A stretch of 49,227 nucleotides of DNA from an uncultured Muribaculaceae bacterium (GTDB lineage Bacteria > Bacteroidota > Bacteroidia > Bacteroidales > Muribaculaceae): assembly GCA_910578095.1 (NCBI GenBank), contig CAJTOZ010000024.1:1-49227 (forward strand), read 5' to 3'. This document shows, in pieces, positions 18,160 through 26,250 of this stretch. Position numbers and translations under genes: made by a program. The stretch's first letter is position 1; the number at the start of each line of letters is the position of its first letter. Under the pieces are notes generated by a model. That model was not told the DNA's origin and made no database searches. It worked only from the letters and a program-made list of their open reading frames with translations.

Positions 18160-18633
18160 TCAGAATTCCTCGAAAACAAAAGGCAGAAGCGATGCCACCG
18201 AAGGCAGGCGATACACCTTGTCCTTGCCCGCCATATACACGGGCACAGGGTGGCCGGCCAGATGCTCATATTCCATCAAGGCCTGCCGGCAGGCGCCACA
18301 GGGGCTGGCCGGCTCGTCGAGCTCGCGGCCGTCGGTGCCTACAGCAGCCACGGCTATGGCCTCGAATTTGGCCTCGGGATACCGCGCATGGGCATAGTAG
18401 CAGGCCGATCGCTCGGCACATGTGCCCGAGGGAAAGGCTGCGTTTTCCTGATTTGAGCCCGGCACCGTCACGCCATTGTCGAGACGTATGGCCGCGCCCA
18501 CATTGAAATGACTGTAAGGAGCATAGGCGCGCTTCGTGGCCTCACGGGCAGTCTCCACGAGCTCGCGCTCGGATTCGTTGAGTTCGTCGTAGCTGAGTTC
18601 CGTCACAGGAACGCTTATGGTGAATTCCTTCAT
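18160..18633 (-). CDS. cdd: Cytidine deaminase
   Basis: The 157-residue protein has the tetrameric cytidine deaminase signatures: YAPYSHFNVGAAI, then GSNQENAAFPSGTCAERSA with the zinc Cys and catalytic Glu in CAE, and SPCGACRQALMEY with the other zinc cysteines. It converts cytidine or deoxycytidine to uridine or deoxyuridine in pyrimidine salvage. A -7 box TAAATTTG lies on the minus strand at 18654-18661, leaving a leader of about 20 bases. It is monocistronic and convergent to ispF. Confidence 0.96.
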   Translation of the reverse strand: MKEFTISVPVTELSYDELNESERELVETAREATKRAYAPYSHFNVGAAIRLDNGVTVPGSNQENAAFPSGTCAERSACYYAHARYPEAKFEAIAVAAVGTDGRELDEPASPCGACRQALMEYEHLAGHPVPVYMAGKDKVYRLPSVASLLPFVFEEF

Positions 18634-18653
18634 GGTTTCTTGTTTTTCCTACG

Positions 18654-18661
18654 CAAATTTA
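18654..18661 (-). promoter_or_regulatory. -7 box for cdd
   Basis: TAAATTTG on the minus strand fits TAnnTTTG, 20 bases before the cdd start codon. Confidence 0.5.
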
Positions 18662-18724
18662 GCGCTTTATGCTATCAAAACAAAAAAACATCCCCTAAAA
18701 TTTCGCCATTAGCCAAATTTACGC

Positions 18725-18732
18725 TATTTTTG
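18725..18732 (+). promoter_or_regulatory. -7 box for the TPR membrane protein
   Basis: TATTTTTG fits TAnnTTTG and precedes the start at 18800 by about 67 bases. Confidence 0.45.
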
Positions 18733-18799
18733 CACTTCGGTAGGCATAGGCTCCACACCGATGCCGCACACTACGCAACGAATAAAAAGAAATCACATA

Positions 18800-19456
18800 A
18801 TGGAAATCAAACCCGAAATCAATCAGCCCAATCCCGCCGAAGGCGACGAACTCATGGCCAAGGCCAAAGCCAACAAAGGCAAACTCATGGGCGCACTCGT
18901 GTTCTGCATCGTAATCGTTGTTGCAGCTTTCGCCTGGTTCTTCATCAATCAGGCCGGCAGCAGCAAGGCCGATGAGCTCGTGGGCAAAGCCGACGTAGAA
19001 GTGAACGACAGCATCGCCATGAAGCTCTATCAGGAAGCTGCCGAAGCCGGACACAAGAGCGGCAACCGCGCCAAACTCGAAGTGGCCATACGCTACTACA
19101 ACGACGGCAAGTACGAAGATGCCCTCAAATATCTCAACGACGCATCCGCAAGCGATGAAATCGTAGCCGCCGGCATCCAGAGCCTCAAGGGCGACTGCTA
19201 CGTGAATCTCGAGCGCCTCGACGACGCCGTGAAAGCCTACAAGGCCGCCATCAGCGATGCCGACGAGAATCCCGACATCGTGCCTTTCGTGCTCATCAAG
19301 CTCGCCAACATCTACCGCGCGCAGCAGAACTACAAAGCCGAGTACGAGGCCTACAAGACCATCATCGACGAATATCCCTCCTACCAGTTTGCACAGGGCC
19401 AGCAGACAGACCTGCGCAAGTATATGGAGCGCGCCCGCATAGCCGCCGGCGAATAA
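18800..19456 (+). CDS. Membrane-anchored tetratricopeptide-repeat protein
   Basis: The chosen start at 18800 gives 218 residues; an ATG at 18761 would add a basic stretch with no support. A cytoplasmic N-terminus (about 25 residues) precedes one membrane segment (LMGALVFCIVIVVAAFAWFF), then a periplasmic region of TPR-type helices: DEIVAAGIQSLKGDCYVNLE, LDDAVKAYKAAISDAD and YKAEYEAYKTIIDEYPS. The layout is that of the YfgM/Tol-Pal-type membrane TPR proteins that assist envelope protein assembly, but partners cannot be read from the sequence. It is monocistronic and followed by a strong hairpin. Confidence 0.85.
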   Translation: MEIKPEINQPNPAEGDELMAKAKANKGKLMGALVFCIVIVVAAFAWFFINQAGSSKADELVGKADVEVNDSIAMKLYQEAAEAGHKSGNRAKLEVAIRYYNDGKYEDALKYLNDASASDEIVAAGIQSLKGDCYVNLERLDDAVKAYKAAISDADENPDIVPFVLIKLANIYRAQQNYKAEYEAYKTIIDEYPSYQFAQGQQTDLRKYMERARIAAGE

Positions 19457-19484
19457 CACAAGGGCACACACTCCCGAATCACTA

Positions 19485-19512
19485 CAGGGGCCGCGGAAAT
19501 CCGCGGTCCCTG
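19485..19512. terminator. Strong hairpin between the TPR and MATE genes
   Basis: CAGGGGCCGCGGA (19485-19497) pairs with TCCGCGGTCCCTG (19500-19512), about 13 pairs with one mismatch and a two-base loop. No T run follows, so it may be a partial terminator or mRNA-end stabiliser. Confidence 0.45.
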
Positions 19513-19538
19513 TGGCATACATATATGCAGCAATCGCT

Positions 19539-20894
19539 ATGGACCAATCACAAAAATTGCGCGATCTCGCCACGCTGCCTGTAGGACGCCTGCTGTGGCG
19601 ATACTCGCTTCCTGCGGTCACGGGTATGCTCGTGATGTCGCTTTACAATGTCGTGGACCGCATCTTCATCGGCCAGGGCGTGGGACCCGAGGCCATCGCC
19701 GGCCTCGCAATCACATTTCCGGTGATAAATGTCACCACCGCCCTTGGAGTACTCGTGGGCGCCGGTGCATCCTCGCGCGTGTCGATACTCCTCGGAGAGG
19801 GACGCCACGCCGATGCCGAGCGCACGCTGGGCAACTCGCTGACGCTGCTGGTGATTTTCGCCACGTGCTACATGGCGCTGTTCTATACGTTCCTCGATCC
19901 GGTGCTCATACTGTTCGGGGCCAGCGACGCCACGCTCCCCTACGCCCGCGACCTCATATCGGCACTCCTGCCGGGCCTGTTCATGACCAATCTCGCATTC
20001 AGCCTCAACAACATAATGCGCGCCTCGGGCTATCCGGCGCGCGCCATGATGACCATGGTGATAGGTGCCGCCGTCAACATCGTGCTCGATCCCATATTCA
20101 TCTTCGGCCTCGACATGGGCATACGCGGCGCGGCCATCGCCACGGACATAGCCATGGGAGTGAGCGCCGTCTTTGTGTTTGCCCACTTCTTCCGCCGCGA
20201 TGTCACGCTGCGCTTCCGCCGCGGCACATTCGCACTGAACGGGCGCACGGTGTGGGCCATCATCACCATCGGTGCCGCGCCGTCGGTGGTGAATTTTGCT
20301 GCCGGATTCATCAATATCATCATCAACAAAACCCTTGTGCTGCACGGCGGCGACATGGCCGTGGGGGCCGCCGGCATCTTCACCACCTACGCTTCGCTGC
20401 TCACCACTTTCGTGCTCGGCATATGCCTGGGCATGCAGCCCATAGTGGGCTACAACTTCGGCGCCGGCAACACCGGGCGCCTGCGCCGCGCATTCATGCT
20501 TGCCGTGATAGCCGCCACGGTGGTGAGTGTGCTGGGATTCATCGGAGCAGAGACCATGCCGGGCCTCATCGCACGCGCATTCACCGTCGACACCGCCCTC
20601 ATCGACGTCACCGCATCAGGGCTGCGCACCGCCATGGGGTGCTTCTTCGTTGTGGGCTTCCAGATTGTATCGACCACCCTGTTCCAAAGCATCGGAGCAG
20701 CAGCCAAGAGCGTATTCCTGAGCCTTACGCGCCAGGTGCTCATTCTCATTCCGCTGCTGCTCCTGCTGCCGGACACCATGGGTGTGCGCGGCGTGTGGAT
20801 GTCGTTTCCGCTAAGCGACCTCGTAGCCACCATCATCACCGCCGCCATGATAGCATGGCAGCTGCGCCACATGGCCGCGCGCAGAATACCATAG
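19539..20894 (+). CDS. MATE-family cation-coupled multidrug exporter
   Basis: The 451-residue integral membrane protein has about twelve hydrophobic segments in two similar halves, the MATE pattern. Early motifs are LLWRYSLPAVTGMLVMSLYNVVDRIFIG and LGVLVGAGASSRVSILLGEG; the second half has GICLGMQPIVGYNFGAGN. Family members exchange Na+ or H+ for cationic or organic substrates. The start at 19539 (MDQSQKLRDLAT) is preferred to 19512, which falls in the hairpin. The substrate is unknown. The Bacteroidota have many such paralogues. Confidence 0.92.
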   Translation: MDQSQKLRDLATLPVGRLLWRYSLPAVTGMLVMSLYNVVDRIFIGQGVGPEAIAGLAITFPVINVTTALGVLVGAGASSRVSILLGEGRHADAERTLGNSLTLLVIFATCYMALFYTFLDPVLILFGASDATLPYARDLISALLPGLFMTNLAFSLNNIMRASGYPARAMMTMVIGAAVNIVLDPIFIFGLDMGIRGAAIATDIAMGVSAVFVFAHFFRRDVTLRFRRGTFALNGRTVWAIITIGAAPSVVNFAAGFINIIINKTLVLHGGDMAVGAAGIFTTYASLLTTFVLGICLGMQPIVGYNFGAGNTGRLRRAFMLAVIAATVVSVLGFIGAETMPGLIARAFTVDTALIDVTASGLRTAMGCFFVVGFQIVSTTLFQSIGAAAKSVFLSLTRQVLILIPLLLLLPDTMGVRGVWMSFPLSDLVATIITAAMIAWQLRHMAARRIP

Positions 20895-20912
20895 CCCGGC
20901 CTCCAGGAAATC

Positions 20913-21377
20913 CTACTTACGACCGCGGCCGGTAGTAGTCTGGGCGGGCGTTCCCGGTGTTTCACGCCGAGGAGGCTGCACGGGCGTCACCGATGTGCCG
21001 CCATGGCCATTGCCCGGACGCACCGACGGCGTGGAAGGCAGGCCATTGTTGCCCGGGCGCTGCGAGCCGGATGGTGTCGAAGGCACAGCCGGACGATGCG
21101 GCGTAGAGGCGCCGGGGCTCGTCGGCGGCTGTGGAGCCGAGGCCTGCGGAGGCCGCTGTGGAGGCGGAGGCGGGGGTAGTCCCGGCCCATAACCGTAGTT
21201 AGGGCCGTAGTAGCCTCCGTAATAATTGTTGCCATAGCCGAAACCGTTGTACCACAGGTCGTCGTAGCCTGAGTAATAACCCGTGCCGAGGGATTCCGTC
21301 ATGCCGATGCACGATGAGAACAAGCCCGTGGCTGCAACCGCGGCACAGATAGCGGCAAGGAGTTGTTTCGTTTTCAT
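20913..21377 (-). CDS. Low-complexity Tyr/Gly- and Pro-rich lipoprotein
   Basis: The 154-residue protein has a lipoprotein signal peptide with lipobox FSSC at residues 20-23, a Tyr/Gly/Asn-rich stretch (about 30-65, GYGNNYYGGYYGPNYGYGPG) and then a Pro-rich tail (PPPPPPQ, with repeated PSTPS and RPGN). It probably sits in the outer membrane facing the periplasm or surface; an extended spacer or peptidoglycan-associated role is possible but not shown. No domain is recognised. It converges on the MATE gene with an 18-base gap, so their 3' ends nearly meet. Confidence 0.75.
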   Translation of the reverse strand: MKTKQLLAAICAAVAATGLFSSCIGMTESLGTGYYSGYDDLWYNGFGYGNNYYGGYYGPNYGYGPGLPPPPPPQRPPQASAPQPPTSPGASTPHRPAVPSTPSGSQRPGNNGLPSTPSVRPGNGHGGTSVTPVQPPRRETPGTPAQTTTGRGRK

Positions 21378-21527
21378 AGCTTATGTTTTTATATTCTTAT
21401 ATATATAAGACACGCGCGCAAAGGAAAAGTTAATTTTACAGGCAAAAATTTCGCATCTCACAGCCCAATCTACACTTTTATGCTGTACAACATGCTAAAT
21501 TTGTGCAACCGCAAGCATTTTTTTGCT

Positions 21528-21535
21528 TAATTTTG
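21528..21535 (+). promoter_or_regulatory. -7 box for the 21582 secreted-protein gene
   Basis: TAATTTTG fits TAnnTTTG; a leader of about 45 bases follows. Two possible TTTG elements lie upstream (21500-21503 and 21522-21525), but neither has ideal spacing. The rest of 21378-21581 is AT-rich with no gene. Confidence 0.45.
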
Positions 21536-21581
21536 CGCCAGTGAAAAATTCCAGACACATTAACCTAAACCAATTTATCGC

Positions 21582-22553
21582 ATGATTAAACGTTTACTCT
21601 TTTCTGCCGTAGCTGCCACAGCTATGGCTTTCAGCGCAAATGCCGCAGAACTCGACATCCTTCCCACCTGCGGTTCCGGCGGTTGGGGCAGCACATCCTA
21701 TGACGCTGCCACACACACTATTACCTATGAAGGCTCCTGGGAAGGCCGCGGATGGTGGTTCAACGAAGGCGAAGGCGATTTCGCAAACTACGACGAATTC
21801 GTTCTCGTGACGGAAGAGACAACCATCGGCTACAACCTGGTTGTACAGTACCGCGACAAAACCTACACCGACACCTCCATTTCCGTACCCGCCGGCCGCA
21901 CCGGCGCTACTGTGCCCCTCGACCCCAACGGAAAAGCCGACGTGCAGCAGATCTACATCCAGTCTTCCGCTCCCGGCACCATCGTGCTCAAGGCTGCATA
22001 TCTGCGCAACGAAGTGGAAGTAGACCCCAACGAACCCGTTGTTCTTTTCGAAGGCAGCAAAGAAATTGACTGGTGGGGCAACGCCGTCGACATCACCGCA
22101 GGCGACGCCGCTGCCGCCAAGCTCGTAGCCGGCGACAAACTCGTCATCGAATACACCGCAGGCGCCGACAACGGCTTCAAGGCTATCTATGTAGACGCTT
22201 CCTGGGGCGGCCACATCATGCCCTTCATGACCAAGCTCGAAGGCTATCAGCCCGAGTACGAGACCATCAACCTCCCCACCGACAAGAACGAAATCTCCTT
22301 CACTCTTGACGAGGAAAACGTTGAAATCTTCCTCAACACCACCTACCACAACGTAAAACTCTGCGGCGATAAGGTAACTATCACCAAAGTGAGCATCGTA
22401 CATGCTGCTGCCGGCATCGCCGACATCACCACCGACGAAAATGCTCCCGTTGAGTTCTTCAACCTCCAGGGTGTGCGCATCGCCGAACCCGCAGCCGGTC
22501 AGATCGTGATCCGCCGCCAGGGCAACAAGGTGAGCAAGGTGTTTGTGAAATAA
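21582..22553 (+). CDS. Secreted beta-rich protein with possible T9SS-type C-terminal tail
   Basis: The 323-residue protein has a signal peptide (1-21), two successive beta-rich, Trp/Gly-containing segments (about 24-145 and 150-275) that look like repeated jelly-roll or carbohydrate-binding-like domains, and a tail from about residue 288: VEFFNLQGVRIAEP, then IRRQGNKVSKVFVK. That tail recurs on many Bacteroidales secreted proteins and resembles short type IX sorting domains; with PorU and PorV nearby, surface delivery is plausible but unproven. The codon choice seems more selective than in neighbours, with a strong terminator, suggesting good expression. Substrate unknown. Confidence 0.75.
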   Translation: MIKRLLFSAVAATAMAFSANAAELDILPTCGSGGWGSTSYDAATHTITYEGSWEGRGWWFNEGEGDFANYDEFVLVTEETTIGYNLVVQYRDKTYTDTSISVPAGRTGATVPLDPNGKADVQQIYIQSSAPGTIVLKAAYLRNEVEVDPNEPVVLFEGSKEIDWWGNAVDITAGDAAAAKLVAGDKLVIEYTAGADNGFKAIYVDASWGGHIMPFMTKLEGYQPEYETINLPTDKNEISFTLDEENVEIFLNTTYHNVKLCGDKVTITKVSIVHAAAGIADITTDENAPVEFFNLQGVRIAEPAAGQIVIRRQGNKVSKVFVK

Positions 22554-22572
22554 ACAATCCCACCAATACAAT

Positions 22573-22608
22573 AAAAAACGGGTGCACCACGGTGCATCCG
22601 TTTTTTAT
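22573..22608. terminator. Bidirectional intrinsic terminator
   Basis: AAAAAACGGGTGCACC pairs with GGTGCATCCGTTTTTT around a two-base centre, giving an A-tract/T-tract terminator usable from both sides. It ends the 21582 gene and the minus-strand MBL gene. Confidence 0.9.
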
Positions 22609-22621
22609 TATTTTATAAGCC

Positions 22622-23644
22622 TCAGAAAAGATACAGCGGCGAAGCGTCGAAGCGTGGAAGAGCCGAAAGGCTCACCATGCCGTGTCGGCGTGCGAAAGCC
22701 GCTCCGGCAGTATCCATCACCTGCGCTCCGGCACGTGCCAGACCCGCTGCCGCCGCACTCAGCGCCATCTCGGGGGTGTTGTTGTCGTGGCTCAGGTGGC
22801 ACAGAAACACATGGTGCATGGCCGGCGTCCATAGCTCCGCAAGGCGCGCCGCCGTGTCTTCATTGTCCATGTGGCCGCGCTCGCCGCGGATGCGTGCCTG
22901 CAGATATTGCGGATAGCGGCCGGTGGCGAGCATGTGCGCGTCGTAGTTGGCCTCCACCATTAGCACCGTGGCGCCACGCATGTAGTGCAGGGCCCGCTCC
23001 GTGGCATAGCCCATATCTGTGGCCACCACAAAGGTTTCTGCGCCGAAGCGCACGGAAAAGCCCACATTGTCGGTGCCGTCGTGGCTGGTCTCGAACGGAG
23101 TGATGGCCAGTGGCCCGACGGCAAACTCAAATTCCTTGTATATGGGCTGATGATACTCTTTTATGCGCCGCGAGATGTTGTGGCGCCGCAATATTCCCGC
23201 CAAGGCCTTGGGTGTGGCCCACAGGCGCTTGTCGGTGCGCCTGAGCAACGGGTAGGCATACCGCACATGGTCGCCGTGGTCGTGGGTGAGGATGATACCC
23301 TTCACGGCGCTGCCGAAGTCGATGCCATTGTTGCGCAGGCCCCCGCGCACAGCATCGGCATCCACACCGGCGTCGATGAGCACGCCGGCGCTGCGCGTGC
23401 CTATGTAGGCACAATTGCCGCTGCTGCCGCTGCCGAAACTCACAAACATCAGCTTCTCGGCGCGCTCCGTCGCATCGCGCGGAAGCGCCAGCGACTCCAC
23501 GGCCTCCGCTGCCTCGCGCGCACGGATGCGCTCCACGGCTTCGGCCACGATGTCGGCCATGCCGAAGGGCTCGGCGCCATCGATGGCGTCGAACAATCCC
23601 GGGTGGCTGTCGGGGATGCGTGTGGTGCGTCGCGAGCGTTTCAT
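22622..23644 (-). CDS. Metallo-beta-lactamase-fold hydrolase, YycJ/WalJ type, with N-terminal extension
   Basis: From residue 66 the protein reads MFVSFGSGSSGN and then LTHDHGDH, the HxHxDH metal site, with ATDMGYAT and a late CHLSHDNNTPE, all typical of the WalJ/YycJ group, proposed DNA-processing or nuclease-like enzymes. Family members usually begin near that methionine with about 265 residues; here 65 extra helical, charged residues precede it. The long start is kept because it lies 13 bases after the rsmI-like stop, but 23449 is a real alternative. It is the second gene of a two-gene minus-strand operon. Confidence 0.8.
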   Translation of the reverse strand: MKRSRRTTRIPDSHPGLFDAIDGAEPFGMADIVAEAVERIRAREAAEAVESLALPRDATERAEKLMFVSFGSGSSGNCAYIGTRSAGVLIDAGVDADAVRGGLRNNGIDFGSAVKGIILTHDHGDHVRYAYPLLRRTDKRLWATPKALAGILRRHNISRRIKEYHQPIYKEFEFAVGPLAITPFETSHDGTDNVGFSVRFGAETFVVATDMGYATERALHYMRGATVLMVEANYDAHMLATGRYPQYLQARIRGERGHMDNEDTAARLAELWTPAMHHVFLCHLSHDNNTPEMALSAAAAGLARAGAQVMDTAGAAFARRHGMVSLSALPRFDASPLYLF

Positions 23645-23657
23645 TGGGGTAGTGCTT

Positions 23658-24371
23658 CTATCTGCCTATCAGGAATATCGTCGGTTTTTTGTCGTAATTA
23701 TAGTCTGCCGAAGCCCATTCGGCCACACTCATGGTGCGGATGTTCTGCTGCGGGCCGGTGATATCGGAGGCCACACACAGCATGGAGGCGGGCGACAGCG
23801 TGCGCGCCATCTCGGCTATCAGGCGGTTGTTGCGGTAGGGCGTCTCGATAAAGATGTATGTGCGGCCGGCCGAGCGCACTTCGCGCTCCATGCGCCGCAG
23901 GCACGAACGCCTCTGCTCGGCATCGATGGGCAGATAGCCCGCGAAGGCAAAGTCCTGCCCGTTGAAACCACTTGCCATCAGGCTCATTATGATGCTCGAA
24001 GGCCCCACCAGAGGCACCACCTCCAGGCCTGCCTGCTGAGCCTCGGCCACGAGATCGGCACCGGGGTCGGCCACGGCCGGGCATCCCGCCTCGCTGACCA
24101 CGCCTATGTCGTGGCCCTCAAGCGCCGGCTGCAGCATGGCCGCAACCTCGGCGCGCGGAGTGTGCTCGCTGAGTTCGGTGAACGAACTGCCGTCGATGTC
24201 GAAGCCGGGCACTGCCGCACGCAGAAACCGGCGTGCGGAACGTAGATTCTCCACAACGAAGTGGCGAACGCCCCGCAACAGCTCGATATTGCGGGCCGGA
24301 AGCACATCGGCCGGGGCTACATCGCCCATAGGCACCGGAAAGAGTATGATTCGTCCTTTTGTCTGCGTCAT
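23658..24371 (-). CDS. Tetrapyrrole-methylase-fold rRNA methyltransferase, RsmI-like
   Basis: The 237-residue protein belongs to the SAM-dependent class III methylase fold. VVSEAGCPAVADPGADLV is the SAM-site loop seen in RsmI, VPLVGPSSIIMSLMASGFN follows and IFIETPYRNNRL is typical. RsmI 2'-O-methylates C1402 of 16S rRNA. The usual RsmI N-terminal LYVVATPIGN is replaced by IILFPVPMGD, a known Bacteroidota variant, so the exact site is not certain. The -7 box ends seven bases before the ATG. It leads the operon with the MBL gene. Confidence 0.85.
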   Translation of the reverse strand: MTQTKGRIILFPVPMGDVAPADVLPARNIELLRGVRHFVVENLRSARRFLRAAVPGFDIDGSSFTELSEHTPRAEVAAMLQPALEGHDIGVVSEAGCPAVADPGADLVAEAQQAGLEVVPLVGPSSIIMSLMASGFNGQDFAFAGYLPIDAEQRRSCLRRMEREVRSAGRTYIFIETPYRNNRLIAEMARTLSPASMLCVASDITGPQQNIRTMSVAEWASADYNYDKKPTIFLIGR

Positions 24372-24378
24372 AACTCTG

Positions 24379-24386
24379 CAAATTTA
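24379..24386 (-). promoter_or_regulatory. -7 box for the RsmI-like gene
   Basis: TAAATTTG on the minus strand lies seven bases before the start codon, another near-leaderless arrangement. Confidence 0.5.
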
Positions 24387-24440
24387 CGAATTTTCCACCT
24401 AACGCGCAAGCTGCTGCCACGCTCATGCCGCACGCTCCGC

Positions 24441-24471
24441 TTGCACATGCGCGGAAAATTGCGTATTTTTG
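24441..24471 (+). promoter_or_regulatory. Promoter of the queF operon
   Basis: TTG (24441-24443), 20 bases, TATTTTTG (24464-24471), 23 bases before the queF start. No preQ1 aptamer is evident in the leader, which is too short for one. Confidence 0.55.
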
Positions 24472-24494
24472 CTAAAAATTTCCGACATCATACA

Positions 24495-24965
24495 ATGAGC
24501 AGAAACAACGAAGAACTGGCCGGTTGCACCCTCCTCGGCAACCAAGGCACAAAATACCCCACCGACTACGCCCCCGAAGTGCTGGAGACCTTCCCCAACA
24601 AGCACCCCGAGGACGATTATCTCGTCACATTCAACTGTCCGGAATTCACATCGCTGTGTCCGAAGACAGGCCAACCCGATTTCGCCACTATCATAATAAA
24701 CTACATCCCCGGGGAGCGCATGGTAGAGAGCAAGAGCCTGAAGCTCTACCTCTTCAGCTTCCGCAACCACGGCGATTTCCATGAGGATTGCGTCAACATC
24801 ATCATGAAGGACCTCGTGCGCCTCATGCAGCCGCGCTATCTCGAGGTGCGCGGCGTGTTCACACCCCGCGGAGGCATAAGCATCTATCCTTTCGCCAACT
24901 ACGCCGACGCCGAGCATGCCGACATCAAGCGCGCACGCCTGCTCGCCGCATTCCCCAACTCATAA
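24495..24965 (+). CDS. queF: NADPH-dependent 7-cyano-7-deazaguanine reductase
   Basis: The 156-residue protein is a unimodular QueF. It has the catalytic Cys in FTSLCPKTGQPDF, the ESKSLKLYLFSFRNHGDFHED substrate/cofactor motif written here in part (ESKSLKLYLFSF) and a tunnelling-fold ending. It reduces preQ0 to preQ1 in queuosine synthesis. The start at 24495 follows a promoter by 23 bases. queC, which makes preQ0, is 11 bases downstream, so successive pathway steps are co-transcribed. Confidence 0.96.
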   Translation: MSRNNEELAGCTLLGNQGTKYPTDYAPEVLETFPNKHPEDDYLVTFNCPEFTSLCPKTGQPDFATIIINYIPGERMVESKSLKLYLFSFRNHGDFHEDCVNIIMKDLVRLMQPRYLEVRGVFTPRGGISIYPFANYADAEHADIKRARLLAAFPNS

Positions 24966-24976
24966 ACCACACCGAC

Positions 24977-25630
24977 ATGAAAGACGCTATAATGGTGCTG
25001 AGCGGCGGAATGGATTCCACCACCATGCTCTACGACTACGCCGACCGCATAGCCCTCGCCGTCACCTTCGACTATGGCTCCAACCACAATGCGCGCGAGA
25101 TAGCCTGCGCACGCTACAACTGCGAGCGCCTCGGCATAGAGCTCGTGGAAGTGAAGATGGACTTCATCGGACGCCTCTTCAACAGCTCGCTGCTGAGCGG
25201 CGCCGACGCCATACCCGAAGGCAGCTACGACGACGACAACATGCGCTCCACCGTGGTGCCCTTCCGCAACGGAATCATGCTTGCAGCAGCAGCCGGACTG
25301 GCCGAAAGCCGCGGGCTGCACACCGTAATGCTCGCCAACCATGCCGGCGACCACGCTATCTACCCCGACTGCCGGCCGGGATTTGTCGATGCCATGAGCC
25401 GCGCCATCAGCGAAGGCACCTACGACCATATCACCATATTCGCCCCCTACACGGCCCTGACAAAGACACAGATAGCCGCCCGCGGAGGCGAGCTCGGCGT
25501 GGACTACTCACACACCTACAGTTGCTACAAAGGCGGCGAGCGCCATTGCGGCCGTTGCGGCACATGCTGCGAGCGGCGCGAGGCCCTGCGCGACGCCGGC
25601 CTACCCGACCCCACTCCCTACGAAGAATGA
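24977..25630 (+). CDS. queC: 7-cyano-7-deazaguanine synthase
   Basis: The 217-residue protein begins MKDAIMVLSGGMDSTTMLYD with the PP-loop SGGMDS that binds ATP, and ends with the zinc site YSCYKGGERHCGRCGTCCER. It converts 7-carboxy-7-deazaguanine and ammonia to preQ0 with ATP. It lies between queF and an isomerase whose start overlaps its stop by four bases. QueD and QueE are not in the window. Confidence 0.96.
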   Translation: MKDAIMVLSGGMDSTTMLYDYADRIALAVTFDYGSNHNAREIACARYNCERLGIELVEVKMDFIGRLFNSSLLSGADAIPEGSYDDDNMRSTVVPFRNGIMLAAAAGLAESRGLHTVMLANHAGDHAIYPDCRPGFVDAMSRAISEGTYDHITIFAPYTALTKTQIAARGGELGVDYSHTYSCYKGGERHCGRCGTCCERREALRDAGLPDPTPYEE

Positions 25631-26250
25631 ACGCCGACAAGATAAAAGAATCCATGCGCGCCATACTGCGCGCCGAGAGCGATGCCATCAGCGCCATACC
25701 CGTCACGGACAGCTACGTGCGCGCCGTCGAGATCATCGTCGACCGCATACACCGCCACCGCGGCAAGCTCGTGACATCGGGCATGGGCAAGGCCGGGCAG
25801 ATAGCCATGAACATAGCCACCACGTTCTGCTCCACCGGCACGCCGGCAGTGTTTCTCCATCCCAGCGAGGCACAGCACGGCGACCTGGGCGTGCTCACGC
25901 CCGACGATGTGCTGCTGCTCGTCAGCAACTCCGGCAAGACCCGCGAGATACTCGAGCTCATCGACCTGGCCGCCGGCCTTTACGACGGGCTCCCTATCAT
26001 CGTCATCACAGGCGCTCCGGACAGCCCGCTGGCCTTGCGCGCCGACGCCGCCCTCCTCACGGGAGGCGCGCCCGAGGTGTGCCCCCTGGGCCTGACACCC
26101 ACCACCAGCACCACGCTCATGACAGTGATCGGTGATGTGCTCGTGGTAAACGTCATGAACAATATCGACTTTTCCCGCCACGACTATGCCCGGCGCCACC
26201 ACGGCGGCTATCTCGGCTCAGCCGCGCGAGGCGACAAAAACGTGCTCTGA
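25627..26250 (+). CDS. SIS-domain sugar isomerase, arabinose-5-phosphate isomerase-like, lacking CBS domains
   Basis: The 207-residue protein covers only the SIS domain of KdsD-type isomerases: KLVTSGMGKAGQIAMNIA, FLHPSEAQHGDLGVL, LLVSNSGKTREILEL and CPLGLTPTTSTTLMTVIGD are all close to that family. Full KdsD has about 328 residues with two CBS domains, absent here by natural stop. The reaction would be ribulose 5-phosphate to arabinose 5-phosphate for Kdo synthesis. The start overlaps the queC stop (ATGA), and the kinase gene begins right after its stop. Confidence 0.88.
   Translation: MNADKIKESMRAILRAESDAISAIPVTDSYVRAVEIIVDRIHRHRGKLVTSGMGKAGQIAMNIATTFCSTGTPAVFLHPSEAQHGDLGVLTPDDVLLLVSNSGKTREILELIDLAAGLYDGLPIIVITGAPDSPLALRADAALLTGGAPEVCPLGLTPTTSTTLMTVIGDVLVVNVMNNIDFSRHDYARRHHGGYLGSAARGDKNVL

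Noticed and set aside
24472..24494. preQ1 riboswitch before queF
   Set aside because: The leader is too short to hold the aptamer and lacks its A-rich tail and C-loop.
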